Assembly: GCA_949316235.1 (NCBI GenBank)
Contig: OX438744.1
Span: 37,010,778 to 37,074,777, forward strand
Origin: Oegoconia quadripuncta
Lineage: Eukaryota > Arthropoda > Insecta > Lepidoptera > Autostichidae
DNA length: 64,000 bases
Direction of reading: 5' to 3'
The notes beneath the pieces are model-generated. The model searched no databases. It saw only the letters and a list, made by a program, of their open reading frames with translations, and was not told where the DNA came from. Both the position numbers and the translations under genes were made by a program. Of the stretch, positions 1 to 11,332 are shown piece by piece (position 1 is the stretch's first letter; the number at the start of each line of letters is the position of its first letter).

Positions 1-690
1 AACACGCATCAAACTTTTTCATTTGCAACTTGAGTTATTTAATTTAAAATGACATTAACGAGATGGCCATAATGCGTGTTAACTGCTTCCAGCAAAAAAG
101 ACCTTAGCAACTTTTTCTCTCCGTACTTGGCGTTAGCAATCTTTCAATCAGCCTGGAGTCTAGTGTCACTGCTAATCGCCCTAATGATGTAATTTTAATT
201 CCATTGCTGTGTTCATATCTAATAATATTTCTTTTTGAATTGCTTATGTCGTTGAGATTGTCGATTTGTGTTTTTAAATTGTGGGCTGTTTATTTTTCTT
301 TTGTGATTTCGTACTCTTCGTTATAGGACGTCACAAGTCACTATTTCCAAAAAGAAAAACTGTCAAACTGCGAATCGGAATTTTACGTACGATGCTAGAC
401 TACACAAAGTAGATATCAGTTGTTTTCTTAACGTCAAAAAATGTGGTAAAATAGGGCCCAAAGGAAATAGAGTAATCGGCTATATTATAGTACTGTTCAT
501 TAGGCAGTAATATTGTTTGTATTTGTAAATGCTTTTAGTATAGTTAGGTATTAGTTGGTTGAATAAGTATAAATTTTTTTAACACGCTTTTATTAGCTTC
601 ATAATCAAATCTTGAAAGTTAATTTAAACTTACTTTTAATTGTCGTATCGAAATGAAACTTTGTATGTATATGTAATTCTGATGAGAATA
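1..690. other. No recognisable feature
   Basis: AT-rich sequence with short ORFs only. I see no repeat shared with the rest of the window, no RNA gene and no coding signature. Confidence 0.5.
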
Positions 691-710
691 CTATAATTTG
701 GTATCTTGAA

Positions 711-857
711 GCTGATCTGATGATGGAGCCAGGAGGTTGATGGTAAAAGTCTTCAGTAGCTGCTAGTAAACCCCTCGTTTGGGTTCATATGATTCGTTTT
801 GACGGGTCCAATATGTTACACTTGGTGTCGACGATCTGATAATGGAGCCAGGAGAAG
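711..857 (+). repeat. Interspersed repeat with GATGGAGCCAGGAGG motif
   Basis: GATCTGATGATGGAGCCAGG begins at 714 and recurs with few changes at 833, a period of 119 bases. Between them lies a stretch containing ATGATTCGTTTTGACG and CACTTGGTGTCGA. The same order is found reverse-complemented at 20946-21062, so this is a dispersed family. No coding content is seen; the class is unknown. Confidence 0.65.
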
Positions 858-949
858 GATAGAGGAAATGTAGCATGTTTTTTTAGTTTTTTAAACTACA
901 TATTATTTTGCAATAATTTCACATGATGTGCAGTCGAGGAACTGAACTG

Positions 950-1012
950 TACAGATTCAAACTCAAACTCAAACTCAACTCATTTATTGCACATGCAATA
1001 TGCTCTCAAATT
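950..1012 (-). mobile_element. Possible LINE 3' tail with AAACTC repeat
   Basis: Several AAACTC units precede CATTTATTGCACATGCAATATG. Read on the minus strand this is an AATAAATGAG signal followed by TTTGAG repeats, as at the 3' ends of some lepidopteran LINEs. No coding sequence is attached. Confidence 0.3.
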
Positions 1013-1049
1013 AAGTTGATGATAACTGTTAATAATTATTACAATAAAT

Positions 1050-1078
1050 CAGTGGGTGTACATCCGAATCGACTCCAA
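1050..1078 (+). repeat. Solo end of MITE-T
   Basis: GGTGTACATCCGAATCGAC matches the terminal repeat of MITE-T (12601-12772 and 57719-57862). Only one end is present, so this is a fragment or a deleted copy. Confidence 0.45.
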
Positions 1079-1079
1079 T

Positions 1080-1844
1080 GCAGTATTATAGAACTAGAGG
1101 ATTCTAATTTAGGAATTTGCAAAGGAAAAATTATTAACCAGAGATTTCTTATTCCAGAAAAGTGCGTCTTTGGTCTCCCTGTATGATTTACTCAAACAGT
1201 AGATTGTGTATTGTAGAGAAAGCTTTTACAATCTTACGATTGGCTAAATAAACATAAATATCTCACTTTCTTACTGTTTCTCTATACCGTTTAAGGATAG
1301 AAGGAATGTATTTCTTTTTATTATTAAATTAAGTATACTTATAATACTTATAAAACAGCGATTAAACGTTTAAAAATTATAAAATTCTCTCCGTAACAGG
1401 AGTTCAAACATTATTTCGTGACCTCAGTTTAACTGATTATATTTTCTAGAAGCCATAATTTGATGCCAAAACGTCATTAAAGTTAGCAGTGAAAAACTTC
1501 GAAGTGATAAAACTATCATTTATTTTAAAGGTCTCTCACTTGTAGGTACTTCCGTCTGTTTGTGTATAAAAGCTCACTTTAAGCTAATATTTGCTTGAAT
1601 GCACAAAGGTGCGCACGAGTTGGATCCTCATGTTGTTTTGCACCATCGGAATGTGACGTTTGCAAGCAATGAAGAATGTATTCGTTGTAAAAACCTTGTG
1701 TCAGCTTCGTAATGCAACTGTTGGGAAAGGAGCTCTACTTGGATTTCAGTACTTGCGCTTTTCAAATACTATTTTGATGCGACGCGACTGTCATTAGGGA
1801 TATTTATTAATTAAAGTACAATTTTTTTTATAGCACTTATTTTT
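1080..1844. other. No recognisable feature
   Basis: AT-rich. GTATAAAAGC at about 1564-1573 resembles a TATA box, but no initiator or ORF follows at a usual distance. Confidence 0.4.
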
Positions 1845-2400
1845 ACCCGACTGCCCAAGGAAGGAGGGTAAAGTTTTTCGAGTGTATGTATGTATGTAAG
1901 TATGTAGATTTCTATGTTACCTCCTGTAGCTTAAAAGGCTTAACCGATTTCGAAGTGCATGGTGTCGATAGCCTCCGTGGCTCAATGTAAACAACACTGG
2001 GTTTACGATTCGGAGGTCGCGGGTTCGATCCCCAACGGGGTACATGTTTAAGTACTCGGTTTGGTTAGTGGTAGGGCATTTTAAATGGCTGCCTGGCTAG
2101 CTACCACCATCTCATCTAAATCTGCCGCCAAGCAGCAATGTTAATAGCATTGTCAGAGATAAAATAGCCAGGCCTCCAAATGTGTTGGGGTTTCCGGGTC
2201 AGTACGCTTCCACCTTCGACTTCATCTTCACTTAACATCAGGTGTGTTTGAGGTCAAGTAGGAACCCGTCGTGCATAAAAAAAAAGATTCGCCTGATTCC
2301 TGGAGTGTCATAGGATATATTCTATGGTAAAAAACCAAAAATGATGCCCGGGAAATACAAAATATGCTGTCAGGTTTTTTGATTTTTAAGCTCATATTAT
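1845..2400 (+). repeat. Repeat R, split by a SINE
   Basis: The left part, 1845-1970, runs from ACCCGACTGCCCAAGG through GTATG repeats to CTTAACCGATTTCGAAGTGC. The right part from 2286 continues with GGAGTGTCATAGGATA. An uninterrupted relative lies at 45175-45340, where the same two parts are adjacent, so SINE-A at 1971-2285 inserted into an existing copy. The class is unknown; similar sequence is common in Lepidoptera. Confidence 0.6.
1971..2285 (+). mobile_element. SINE-A, full-length
   Basis: A tRNA-derived head has an A-box-like TGGCTCAATGT near 1978 and a B-box GGTTCGATCCC near 2022. The body contains GCCGCCAAGCAGCAATG and CTTCACTTAACATCAGGTGT, and the copy ends in a run of A. Both promoter boxes are kept, so RNA polymerase III transcription is conceivable. 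The tRNA-like head cannot fold as a proper tRNA by eye and is not a tRNA gene. Confidence 0.85.
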
Positions 2401-2649
2401 GTTATTTAATTGCAGATTTTTTTAATCCTAAATTTAAATAAGTTTGTTAATTTTTCTGAGTCCAATGAAAAACTAGTTAGAAAAGGAATTTAACTTCCTG
2501 ACAGAATAGTGTAGAGGTATATATTTATATCGTCACGAGAACTACACTTCTGGGAGCTATAGAAAGTGGTCAGGCTAGCTCTTTCGCTAACTTTATTCGC
2601 TATCTGGGTATTATACTCAGATCATGAAACAGGGATGATATGATAATTA

Positions 2650-2878
2650 CTAGCTTTCTGCCAACGACTTCGCTTGCTTGGATAAGCTTCATCGCGGATA
2701 TGTTTAATTTCTTTATCCCGCGGAATTTACTCACTTTGTCGGGATAAAAAGTATCCTATGTCTTAATCCGGGGTATATTCTACCTATATACCAAATTTCA
2801 TACAAATCCGTTCATCCGTTTCGCCGTGACTGAGCAAAAAACAAACAAACATCCAAACTTTTGCATTTATAATATTAG
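2650..2878 (-). mobile_element. CTAG-ending interspersed repeat (Helitron-like)
   Basis: On the minus strand it starts near AATATTATAAATGC, contains TGCTCAGTCACGG-like sequence and the phrase GGATAAA...TTCCGCGATGAAG, and ends GGCAGAAAGCTAGT. Relatives are at 15978-16040 and 50204-50603. The 3' CTAG preceded by a GC-rich, hairpin-prone stretch resembles Helitron ends; that class is inferred. Confidence 0.6.
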
Positions 2879-3237
2879 TTGAATAGTTAGATGTCAAGCT
2901 AGCGCATCATGGGAAGGAGTGACATGGGTCAGTTACTTCACATTCTGTACGTAATATTTTTTTAATGTTTTCCCGGGGGTCTTGTTCGATAACGGCATAA
3001 CAAGAAAACATTTGATTCACGTCTACCAAGGTTCATAAGGTAAGTACCTAATACGTTACAAAGAAGAAGTGACGCAAGAAACTTTATAAGAAGAAACAAA
3101 ATACATGTTTTAAATTTGGAATAATGTCGCATGTCACAACCGAAATATGTTTTATTTTAATTATTGTTTGGGACGCTTTGGGCCCATACAATCATTATGC
3201 AATAAATAAATATCCGTGGTCATTCACAAACCGACAT

Positions 3238-3300
3238 CCACACTAAGTAACTAGGCTTCGTATTATTGATACCAGTTGGTTGAAATACACAAATACATTT
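3238..3300 (-). mobile_element. SINE-B tail fragment
   Basis: Degenerate similarity to the 3' part of SINE-B (38619-38875): the sequence around CTAGGCTTCG, the TGATACCAG pair and a stretch of CACAAATAC. The head is absent. Confidence 0.4.
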
Positions 3301-3594
3301 TAAGTAGAGCCACTTCCCGCACCAACCAAATTGAACTCGCATCACGTCAATTTTCTAACACCATTAACTGCGCCGGCGCAGGTTTTTGTCAAAGAAAAAT
3401 GCGTCTTATTACATTACGACGGCCGTATATCGTGCCTTAGTAGGTTTTGTGTGCATTTGTATATGACCAATGTGTTTGACATAGCACGAATCGTGAGGTG
3501 TAGGTTTCACGCTATTGGAGCGAGCTGATTGGTTGATAGACGTGACGGAGTCAGGTACTGTTCGGAAACTACAGTAAACAATGCCGTACGTTTT

Positions 3595-3911
3595 AGACGG
3601 GAGATTATTCTCTCTCTCAGGCCGTAAACATCCCACTGCAGAGATATAGGCCTTCACTCGTTTAATGAGGGAGAGTATGGACTATAGTTCACCACGCTGG
3701 CCCAATGCGGGTTGGGGACTTCACGTGCCTTACAATTTTTATTTCTCAGGCTTGCAGGTTTCCTCACGTTGTGTTCTTTACCGTTTAAGAGCAGTCGGAT
3801 AAATGTACATAAGTAATTAAATAAAAAAAACTCATTGATACATGGCTTGCCTGCAAATCGAACCACGATCTCCCAAATTGGAGACCGCGTCTTAACCGCT
3901 GAGCCACCAGC
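3595..3911 (-). mobile_element. SINE-C, nearly full-length
   Basis: On the minus strand the tRNA-like head is at 3911-3845, with A-box-like TGGCTCAGCGGTTAAG and B-box-like GGTTCGATTTG. It is followed by a body with AGGAAACCTGCAAGCC, CCAACCCGCATTGGGCCAGC and CTGCAGTGGGATG. The 3' part recurs at 30545-30690. This matches a widespread lepidopteran SINE pattern that I recognise without being able to name it. Confidence 0.65.
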
Positions 3912-3959
3912 GCAAACTGCTGCTAGTGGCATTTTAATGGGAGAGTTATTGTCCTTCGG

Positions 3960-4245
3960 AGGGCATGTTAAATAGTCGGTTCCATCATCATCATCAGCCG
4001 AAAGACGTTCACTGCTTCGAGTTTTACCAAATCGTCCGTGCACCACGTGGGCGGCATACTCACGCTGCGTCTTTTGCGTGGTCGCCACTGGAGAACCTTT
4101 CCGCCCCAACGGCCGTCAGTCCTACGAGCAATGCGGGCCACCTAAGTTTGGCAATTCTTCGGGCTATCTCGGTCACCTTGGTTCTTCTGCGGATCTCCTC
4201 ATAGTCGGTCTCGTTTGATTTCAATTGAAGGCAATCGTTAAGCAA
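3960..4245 (-). pseudogene. RTE-type LINE C-terminal fragment, frameshifted
   Basis: The minus strand reads IRRRTKVTEIARRIAKLRW from the upstream frame. In a second frame it then gives ARIARRTDGRWGGKVLQWRP, and later PPTWCTDDLV. These are the end-of-ORF motifs of insect endonuclease-reverse transcriptases of the RTE group (usual order: RRTKVTDIA...WAGHIARRTDGRWG...RPP.RW.DDL). The normal WQWAGH segment is damaged by a deletion that also shifts frame. It ends in ATG repeats (ATGATGATGATGG on the minus strand) and is a dead copy. Confidence 0.7.
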
Positions 4246-4264
4246 GTCTGTGGCCTACAGGGGC

Positions 4265-5335
4265 GGCTTAAAATACTAACTGTCAAGTGGCCACTAATGG
4301 GTGGAGACGTGCTAAGGCTCATGATGTAAAGGTACTATATTTCCAGCAGTACTAGACATAGAGATTTTATTGAATATACATACGTAGAGTTGTGATTTTC
4401 TCCCTCCCAAAATATCAGCGGCCGCTAACCCGCCGGACCAGCATAATCAAAATGTTAGGGCAAAATCTTTCCATAAAATGTAGTACAAATCGCGCCATAG
4501 CAGTGGCTTATGTCTAACAGTGGACAGATATAGTCTGTATATGTGAGGTTGATCCCACAGAGTTTTGTTTTCTGATTAGGTCCCATAATAAATCTTGTTC
4601 AGTTTGATGGGCTGAGCCATGCTTCAGTAATTATTCGTATTTTTTTAAATAGGGTTTTTACGGCTTCGGATGCTAGTCCTTTTGAGCCAGTCTTTTTTTT
4701 TTTCACTCAGTTAAAAATAGAAAATTGAGCCAGTCTTAACTAAATGCCTAGTTACATACGAAAAATAATTACCGATTATTTTAAACTTCTCCTACTTCAA
4801 TTTCAAGTATTTATTTCTATGTAAGATATAATATGATATCATTGTTGAATGTTGAGTTTAAATTTATTAGAAATAATAATAGGGCTTATTTCATCTCTCA
4901 GTCAGCATGTCCAAGCTACTACAGCTTCAGAAAGGAAAATCATCTGTGGTACATGAAGCGGCGCAAGAAATCCACAGGAGTATCATTCTTTGTTTTTCTT
5001 TTATATAATCGGGTACAGTTTTATAATTTTGGGAGCTGATAAAATTAACCTAAACCAAGCAGTGTAAGCAAAACTGTTAACCATTAATGGCCCGTACCGT
5101 CGTACTTTTTATTTCATGTTAGCTGACCTCATTATTCGTAACCGGAAATCATCCCATTCAATAACTTGTTAAGGAAATTACGGTTATTCACAAAGCGACA
5201 TGCAATCCTTCAATTGGCGCGTGAATAGCTCTTAAAGGTCGATAGCGCGTCCGCAGCTCTGTGGTACTGCGAATGTTCATGTAAAATTTCCGTCAGCTGA
5301 CCTAGGGATTACATTCTTTTTTAAGAGTGACAGGT
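4265..5335. other. Mostly unrecognised
   Basis: GCTTATGTCTAACAGTGGAC at 4508-4527 reads AYV*QWTD on the plus strand, like the last codons of an RTE-type LINE, but it is too short to be sure. A 68-codon ORF at 4833-5039 contains KRRKKSTGVSFF and has no family I can name. The rest is unrecognised AT-rich sequence. Confidence 0.35.
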
Positions 5336-5480
5336 TAGCACTTGACCTCAATCACACCTGATGTTAATACGATTAAGTCGCTAAGATGAGGTCGGAGGTG
5401 GAAGCGTACTAACCCGGAAACCTCACCTTATTTGGGGGGACTGGCTATCTGACAATCGGAACAAAACAATAATGAAATGA
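5336..5480 (-). mobile_element. SINE-A fragment, 3' part
   Basis: Contains CTTGACCTCAATCACACCTG, GATGAGGTCGGAGGTGGAAG and TGGGGGGACTGGCTATCT, the reverse complement of the SINE-A body. The tRNA-like head is missing. Confidence 0.7.
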
Positions 5481-5481
5481 A

Positions 5482-5890
5482 ATAAAAATGAAAAAAATGA
5501 AAGATGTTTATTGCAGTACCTTAATATAACAATCAATGAGGTATCGGGGGTCTCCTTTTAAGTAGAAAATACCTGTGTTAGAAGGCTCCGCTCTTCCATA
5601 ACTAAATGTCAAATATTTGTCCAATTAAGGTGAACATGAAATAGGTTAATATTTTGCTACTTATAAAAAATAAGAATGAAATAAAAATGTAAAAACTAAT
5701 TTTTATGTATGTGTGTGTGCGAATTTCTTATATGTGGGTGTGTGTGTACGAAAAAATAAGTTTTTACATTCAACAAATTTCATTAACAATTCTAAAAGCA
5801 TTTTGTAATTGCGAAAAGTTGCTTCGAGTGGTCCTGAACGCTCATCACTGATAACTATAATATTGAAAATTGTGGTGTGTGGTTTCGGCA
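5482..5890. other. AT-rich stretch with GT-rich tract
   Basis: TGTGTGTG runs occur at about 5708-5750. Nothing else is recognised. Confidence 0.4.
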
Positions 5891-5894
5891 CTCA

Positions 5895-6140
5895 AATAGA
5901 ATAGAACCAACCCGTCTCTTCCCGTGGGTATCATAAAAAGTGAGTAAGGGAAGTTCTACCAAAAAACATCTATAGATTTGCAGGTTTCAACGGCGATGGG
6001 CTCACCCCCTATGTGCATTTCTGTATATTCCATAAGGTTTCAATATTAAACTCTTTATGTTTGGAACACCCAAACAGTACCGTTTGGGATATGTCTGACC
6101 ACCCCATTTGGGATATGTCTGACCACCCCATTTGGGATAA
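5895..6140 (+). repeat. Repeat F with a 24-bp tandem duplication
   Basis: Aligns by eye to the reverse complement of 12245-12575. Shared phrases are CAACCCGTCTCTTC, ATAGATTTGC, GTGCATTTCTGTATATT and GGAACACCCAAAC. Near its end a 24-bp unit starting TTTGGGATATGTCTGACC is present twice in tandem (6083-6130); the other copy shows it once. A plus-strand ORF crosses the duplication (6013-6264) and the unit is a multiple of three, so the frame is kept, but I see no protein family. Confidence 0.6.
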
Positions 6141-6537
6141 AACTCGTGACGTTATTTATGTAGAAAACCCCCGAGAAAACAAGCGAGTGTATCATCCAGA
6201 TGAAGCAAACCAATATCTTCGGACCGGCACAACCGGTTTTCTTGATTTATTTATAAATGCTTGAAGTTTAAAGTCATAAAAAATACCTAACAACTTATCC
6301 CCGTGTTTAATTCGAGAAAAAAACATCAGCTTTTCATTGAAAAGTTCATCAATGCCCACCGAATTGAAATGTATGAAACGGCTGATTTTTTTTTGCGATT
6401 TAAGATTTGGTCCCATAGCAAAATTTCTTTAGTTTGATGATCGAAACCATAATTTGAAATGATGCCAATGATTCAAATTTCACATATATGGTCAGTACCG
6501 TTTGTTTTCAATTGAAGGCTGTCGTTAAGCTAAATTG

Positions 6538-6706
6538 TGCTTGTGGTTGTGACTGTGACTGTGACTGTGACTGTGACTGTGACTGTGACTGTGACTGTGA
6601 CTGTGACTGTGACTGTGACTGTGACGGTGACTGTGACTGTGACTGTGACTGTGACTTTGACTGTGACTGTGACTATACCTGTGACTGTGACTGTAACTGT
6701 GATTGA
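6538..6706 (+). repeat. (TGTGAC)n hexanucleotide array
   Basis: About 27 copies of TGTGAC with a few substitutions (CGGTGA, CTTTGA, CTATAC). Because the unit is two codons long, three frames stay open and give Cys-Asp, Val-Thr and His-Ser repeats. These are by-products of the repeat, not genes. Confidence 0.95.
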
Positions 6707-6854
6707 GTTTACTCAAAGACTAGAACAAACCAAATTCTTCTCTTTGGTATCGTAATTTTTTTTTATCGCCAAGTACAGGGCACTCATGAAGTAAAATCCC
6801 GCATCCTACATGCGGGGTAGTCAGATGAAATGCTTATATTTTGTACAATATTCT

Positions 6855-6980
6855 TAACTTCAATCACACCTGATGTTAAGTGGCGATGAGGTCGATGGTG
6901 GAGGGCGGTCACCAAGAACCCCAAAATATTTGTGGGCCTAGCTATCTTATCGCAATAGCTGCTTAGCGGCAGATACTATT
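6855..6980 (-). mobile_element. SINE-A fragment, 3' part
   Basis: CTTCAATCACACCTGATGTT, GATGAGGTCGATGGTGG and CTTAGCGGCAGATA match the reverse complement of the SINE-A body, with more divergence than the other copies. The head is missing. Confidence 0.65.
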
Positions 6981-7121
6981 AGACATATTTGCAATTATTA
7001 CAAATAGGTAAGATAGAAAGATGGAATATTGTAATATATACTCTTTATTTGCCATTGGGCATACAAATGTCAATAATATTTATAATATCTTACTAAGTAT
7101 ACTACTAAGACATGAAACTCA

Positions 7122-7232
7122 GTTCCGGCGTCCGTCTTTCCTGAATCCTACAACCTTGGGGCCTTCAAGAGCAAGGTGAATAGGCAATCGCGTGCTTCAT
7201 CTTCGACCACATCGTCACTTTCCATCAGATGA
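7122..7232 (+). pseudogene. CR1/jockey-type LINE, last codons
   Basis: The plus frame reads VPASVFPESYNLGAFKSKVN and then a serine-rich end with SSSTTSSLSIR before TGA. The VFPE.YNL..FKS.VN pattern is the usual C-terminus of CR1/jockey-group reverse transcriptases. The copy is cut at its 5' end just before the expected WNSLP motif. Relatives: 18960-19050, 27240-27367 and 61586-61679. Confidence 0.7.
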
Positions 7233-9309
7233 GATTGTGATCAAACGAATATCCAGTTAATCATAAAAGAAATATATTAAGAGCAGTAAGTGACAGGTGT
7301 GAAGTCGTATGCAACCTAATTTAATTAACTCTGACATACGCGGATCGACAACGTTGTCCGACGTGTCGGACGACAAGGAATTTTAATTTACATTTAGTGT
7401 TAGAATATAAATATATCGTGGACATCATGAGAGGCTTGTGCTTAGCACTGGAATATTCTATTAGGTGATGAACTAATTCCTAATGTACCATTAAGTCCAC
7501 AACAAGGAAATACTTCCGCATATAATTAATTTAATCCAAACACAACGCAAGACCGTTCAATATAATTATAGCATAGTACTTATATCTGGTTAACGGGCGA
7601 AGATTTCTACCATTTGCCGTGTCCTAGAAACGAACCTACGCCCACAGACACCAAGCATTTCTTTCTATACCTAATACACTATACCTAGCTAAAATTCATA
7701 GCGAATAAGTATAAGAACTAGCTTCTAAAAAACTGCCAATACAAAATTCCGTAACGTTTCAAATTGAAAATGGAATTTTAAATTCTAAATTGAAATTGTT
7801 TAGGAGCGCGGTTAAAATTTTATGGAATGCGAGTTACGACGTTTTTCCTGGTGATTGTCCCGCGGCAGTGCAGGCCATTGCACGATGCATACAACTAAGT
7901 AGGGATGAGAACCGGATAACGTAACGTTACTGTTATTGAGAGCAGACTCTATAGTATTGCGTTGCTGTTGTCTATTCTTTGCTACTCCAGGTTTTGTGCC
8001 ATCAATTTCTTAGATTTTATTGAATGGTAGAAACTGTTAATCCACAATAATAATATGTATACTTACCTAGTCTATAATCTGAATGTTCAAAGGCTATTTT
8101 AAATTCCATTTACTTTAAATATCATCATTTAAAATTATAGAGGCGAATTTGGACTCCCAGGCACGCGTGTGAAGATTTACAGTTTTATTAAGTAGGTAAT
8201 TTCGTTATAAAATTTTTAAGAAGTTTCTCTCCCCAAAGACACGCACAATAAATAGATACCGACGCAATAAAATTGTAATGAACATTGTTTACACCTTATT
8301 AAGCGTTCTTTGATATTGACTTTTACAAAATTATTAATTCATTTTATACATCATCAAATTAGAAAATTGCTGTTAAATAATCACTATTTATGACAATTAT
8401 TGGTTTTTCAGTTGAATCTGCTGTTAATTTTCTAAGACTTTTAATTATAAATTCTATTGAAGTTATTCAATAACGTTATTTGAAAATAACTTTAGCGGTT
8501 ATTGCTAAAATAACCGTTACAGTTGCACGCGCATGTAGCGACGGTGCCTGTAAGCGCTCAATATAGGCTAAAACATATTATTATATGCAAGACGTTTCTT
8601 GTACTACGCGAAAACTAGGGTTGTTACAATGTTGCTTGCATGTAGCTGATAATTTAATTATTTGCACTTTCTTATTTATGATTTGACCCTTTTCCTATTA
8701 CTTTTGTATGCCCATTGTAATTTTTAATTTAATTTCTTAAACCACAATAAAAGCTGTCACTGATCGTAATGGTAGAATCTGTAAAATATTGGCCTAATAG
8801 ATTATTTAGATTTTTAGTAAGTACCGAAGGCAAAAGTCTGGTACTACCAATGGGGTGAATGCTATAAATAGCACCAGGAAAGCACGCCTGAGGAGAGGCA
8901 AAAGTATATTGAACATTACTTGACTGCAATTGAATTTCATAACTTATAATAAAGTAATTGTATAAATATTTTCATACTAACCTGTCTCTCAAGTAAGCAA
9001 TTAAAAGTCATAAAATTAATAGATTACAAACAAAGTTAGCTTTCGACATCTTGACGATTGTGATAGGACATATTTGTTAGGAAATAAAGGTGACAATGTT
9101 CTCATACTCGAAAATTATGAGAAATGGACGGTGAATAAATCTAATTGCTTTTAAAATAATAGACTATAGGGCTAGAATGGACCTAGGTTCTAACACCATA
9201 GCACAGCCCTACTCCCCGCAGGCAAATATGAACGAATGTAAGTTGACTTAGAATAAGTATGTTCTGCAATCGAGAGTTGGCCAGTGTTAGATCATAATGT
9301 GTTGAAACT
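7233..9309. other. No recognisable feature
   Basis: Two kilobases of AT-rich sequence. ATAACGTAACGTTAC (7916-7930) and AATAACGTTATT (8469-8480) share a motif but do not form convincing terminal repeats. No ORF with a known signature. Confidence 0.4.
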
Positions 9310-9510
9310 GCTTGTGCGCGCCTCTAACGCCGCAAGAACAATGTAAACGTGATGACAACGGACCCGTGACTTTCAAAAACTGTTATAAAAAACCTTTCGA
9401 AGTATTCCCGCTTCGTGGAAAGCGCGCGAAAGAAATTATTCGAATTTCGAACGCGCGCCATCATAGATCGCGACCGACTCGGGTACTTTGTCGGTTTTTA
9501 AAAATGTGAC
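9310..9510. other. CpG-richer patch, unclassified
   Basis: A local rise in CG dinucleotides (GCGCGAAAG, ACGCGCGCC, ATCGCGACC) in AT-rich surroundings. A 65-codon plus ORF covers it but resembles nothing I know. Could be promoter-proximal DNA or the GC-rich end of an old element. Confidence 0.3.
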
Positions 9511-9759
9511 TGTTATTTTTAATTGCATTTTAGGACTGTGACTCTTAGTTGAGCCAAAAATTTAATAACATAACAGATTTTTATAGGAAAAAATAAATTA
9601 TATAAACCGAGCGTACCGTGGCCATTGTTCCATGAAATTGGGAAAATGTAATAAAATATGTTATTTATGATAGGGAAAAAAGTGAACGTTTTAACGATAA
9701 CTGTTTTGGCGCGCAACCTATTGAAACTGTGTCGCGAACTAAAATTAAAAAGACTGCAG

Positions 9760-10740
9760 TAAAGTTATTTAAAACTGAAATGATTGAAGCCATTTGGAGA
9801 TATTGAGTGTTGGAAATTTCAAAAATTGGTGAGTTTCCTTTTACTTATTCTACTTTTTATGACAAAGTCTAGTGCTTTGTCAACGGATCAAATAGTTTCG
9901 AATGTTATTAAAATTTGATCAACTATCCAACTTATCCAAATTTATTTTTAGAAAGCTAAAAAAAAATATTTGTGCCGTTATAATAACTACGCAATTTATT
10001 CCAGTCTTATCGATATTTATGTATGTTTATCCGTTATTAAGTGCTTTACTACTGGAGTTGGCTTTGGGAATAAATAATTACTGTAAGTGTCACAATAATT
10101 ATTTATATTATATAAGTTCAATAAATTCTTAAATTTTTCTTTGTACATTTTTTCGGGCCACGGCTTTGTGTGTATATCTTAGTAGTGGTTTACTAGTATT
10201 TATAATAATACAGGGTATCCCAGTTTGAAGTGTTGATCTGATATTACTATTATTCAATAAATATGAGTAAATTCGTTATAAAGAATTGTTAATTTTGTTA
10301 TTTTTAAAAGCAGAAAATACTTTATGAATGATTTTGGTACATTTAAAAATTCATAGTATACTAATAAATACAATATTTATAAGGTCTGGGATATAAGTTC
10401 TGCATTAGGCCTATTTTGAAATCTCTATTTAGACAGCAAGTTTTTTACTCATATTTCTCTGGCTGTGGCAGTTTTGTAAAAGAGCAGTCCTTTTAGGTTA
10501 AAAATATATTTATGTTTTAGGGATATTTAAAAAAATATTTTATTTAAAAAATATTAAATTTTCAACTGATCTAGAATTATTAGTAACATTAGAAAGATAT
10601 TAGTTATGTAGGTATATTCATTTTATTCCTGTATTAAAATTAAATTTGTTTTAATTTACACAAAATGTACTTTTACTAAAAATTGCGGTTGTATTTCCTA
10701 TATATATACCTATATATATAATTGACATAAACTTTAATCT
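9760..10740. other. No recognisable feature
   Basis: AT-rich. ACAGGGTATCCCAGTTTGAA near 10210 looks like one end of a transposon terminal repeat, but I find no partner nearby. Confidence 0.35.
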
Positions 10741-10744
10741 TTTT

Positions 10745-10830
10745 TAAAGTTTATCCGTTATCTAGTATCCATAGCACAAGCTTTCCTTAGTTTGGGACTA
10801 GATGATTGGTGTAAGTGTCCGAAATATTTA
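10745..10830 (+). mobile_element. SINE-B tail fragment
   Basis: TTATCCGTTATCTAGTATCC through GGTGTAAGTGTCCGAAATAT closely matches the 3' part of the SINE-B copy at 55041-55252. The tRNA-like head is missing. Confidence 0.7.
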
Positions 10831-11332
10831 TTAAAAAAAAAAACGTTATTAACATGATTTAATGTATTACCCCTTTATTGTTCGTCTGTCTGTATGTATT
10901 AGGCTGTCCTTCTCAGAGACAGCTTGAGGTATAAGGCTGACATTAATATCAAAAAATTCCAAGGTTTATGACTTTATGATCTTACATTGAAGTTTTTAAT
11001 GTAAAGAGGCCTTTTAAATATATTTTCCCGTAATAACTGGCGCTCTGCTTATCGTGAAAACCGATTAAGTACACCCTGCTTGCATAAAGTTTTGAAATTT
11101 AGCATGAAAAAAGGTTTCACAGCACAAGTAAAGAAAAAATTCCAAAATATCATTATTTTCTATTAATTATATGTGGAATTGTCATGTTGTTTTTTTTTCA
11201 TTTCACTCCATGAGACATCAGCGCCCTCTACTAGTGGTCGCGAAAAACTTCCCTACAGATTCCATCTGACAACAATACGGGTAAAGGAAGATTCTGTTGA
11301 ATTTTGACAGCGATGTTTCACTGTTTGTGAGT

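Noticed and set aside
1560..1640. Promoter at GTATAAAAGC
   Set aside because: No initiator at the expected spacing, no splice donor and no ORF; TATA-like words are frequent in AT-rich DNA.
1971..2045. tRNA gene at the SINE-A heads, and likewise at SINE-B and SINE-C heads
   Set aside because: A- and B-boxes are present, but each is joined to a repeated body and A tail, occurs in many copies, and does not give a proper cloverleaf by eye.
3654..4109. 151-codon minus ORF as a gene
   Set aside because: It spans SINE-C and a LINE remnant in mixed frames; no single domain runs through it.
6488..6755. ORFs with Cys-Asp, Val-Thr and His-Ser repeats
   Set aside because: All three come from the TGTGAC hexamer array; a two-codon repeat unit keeps frames open automatically.
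7910..8540. A transposon bounded by ATAACGTAACGTTAC and ATAACCGTTAC
   Set aside because: The two ends do not align as inverted repeats beyond a few bases, and no second copy was seen.
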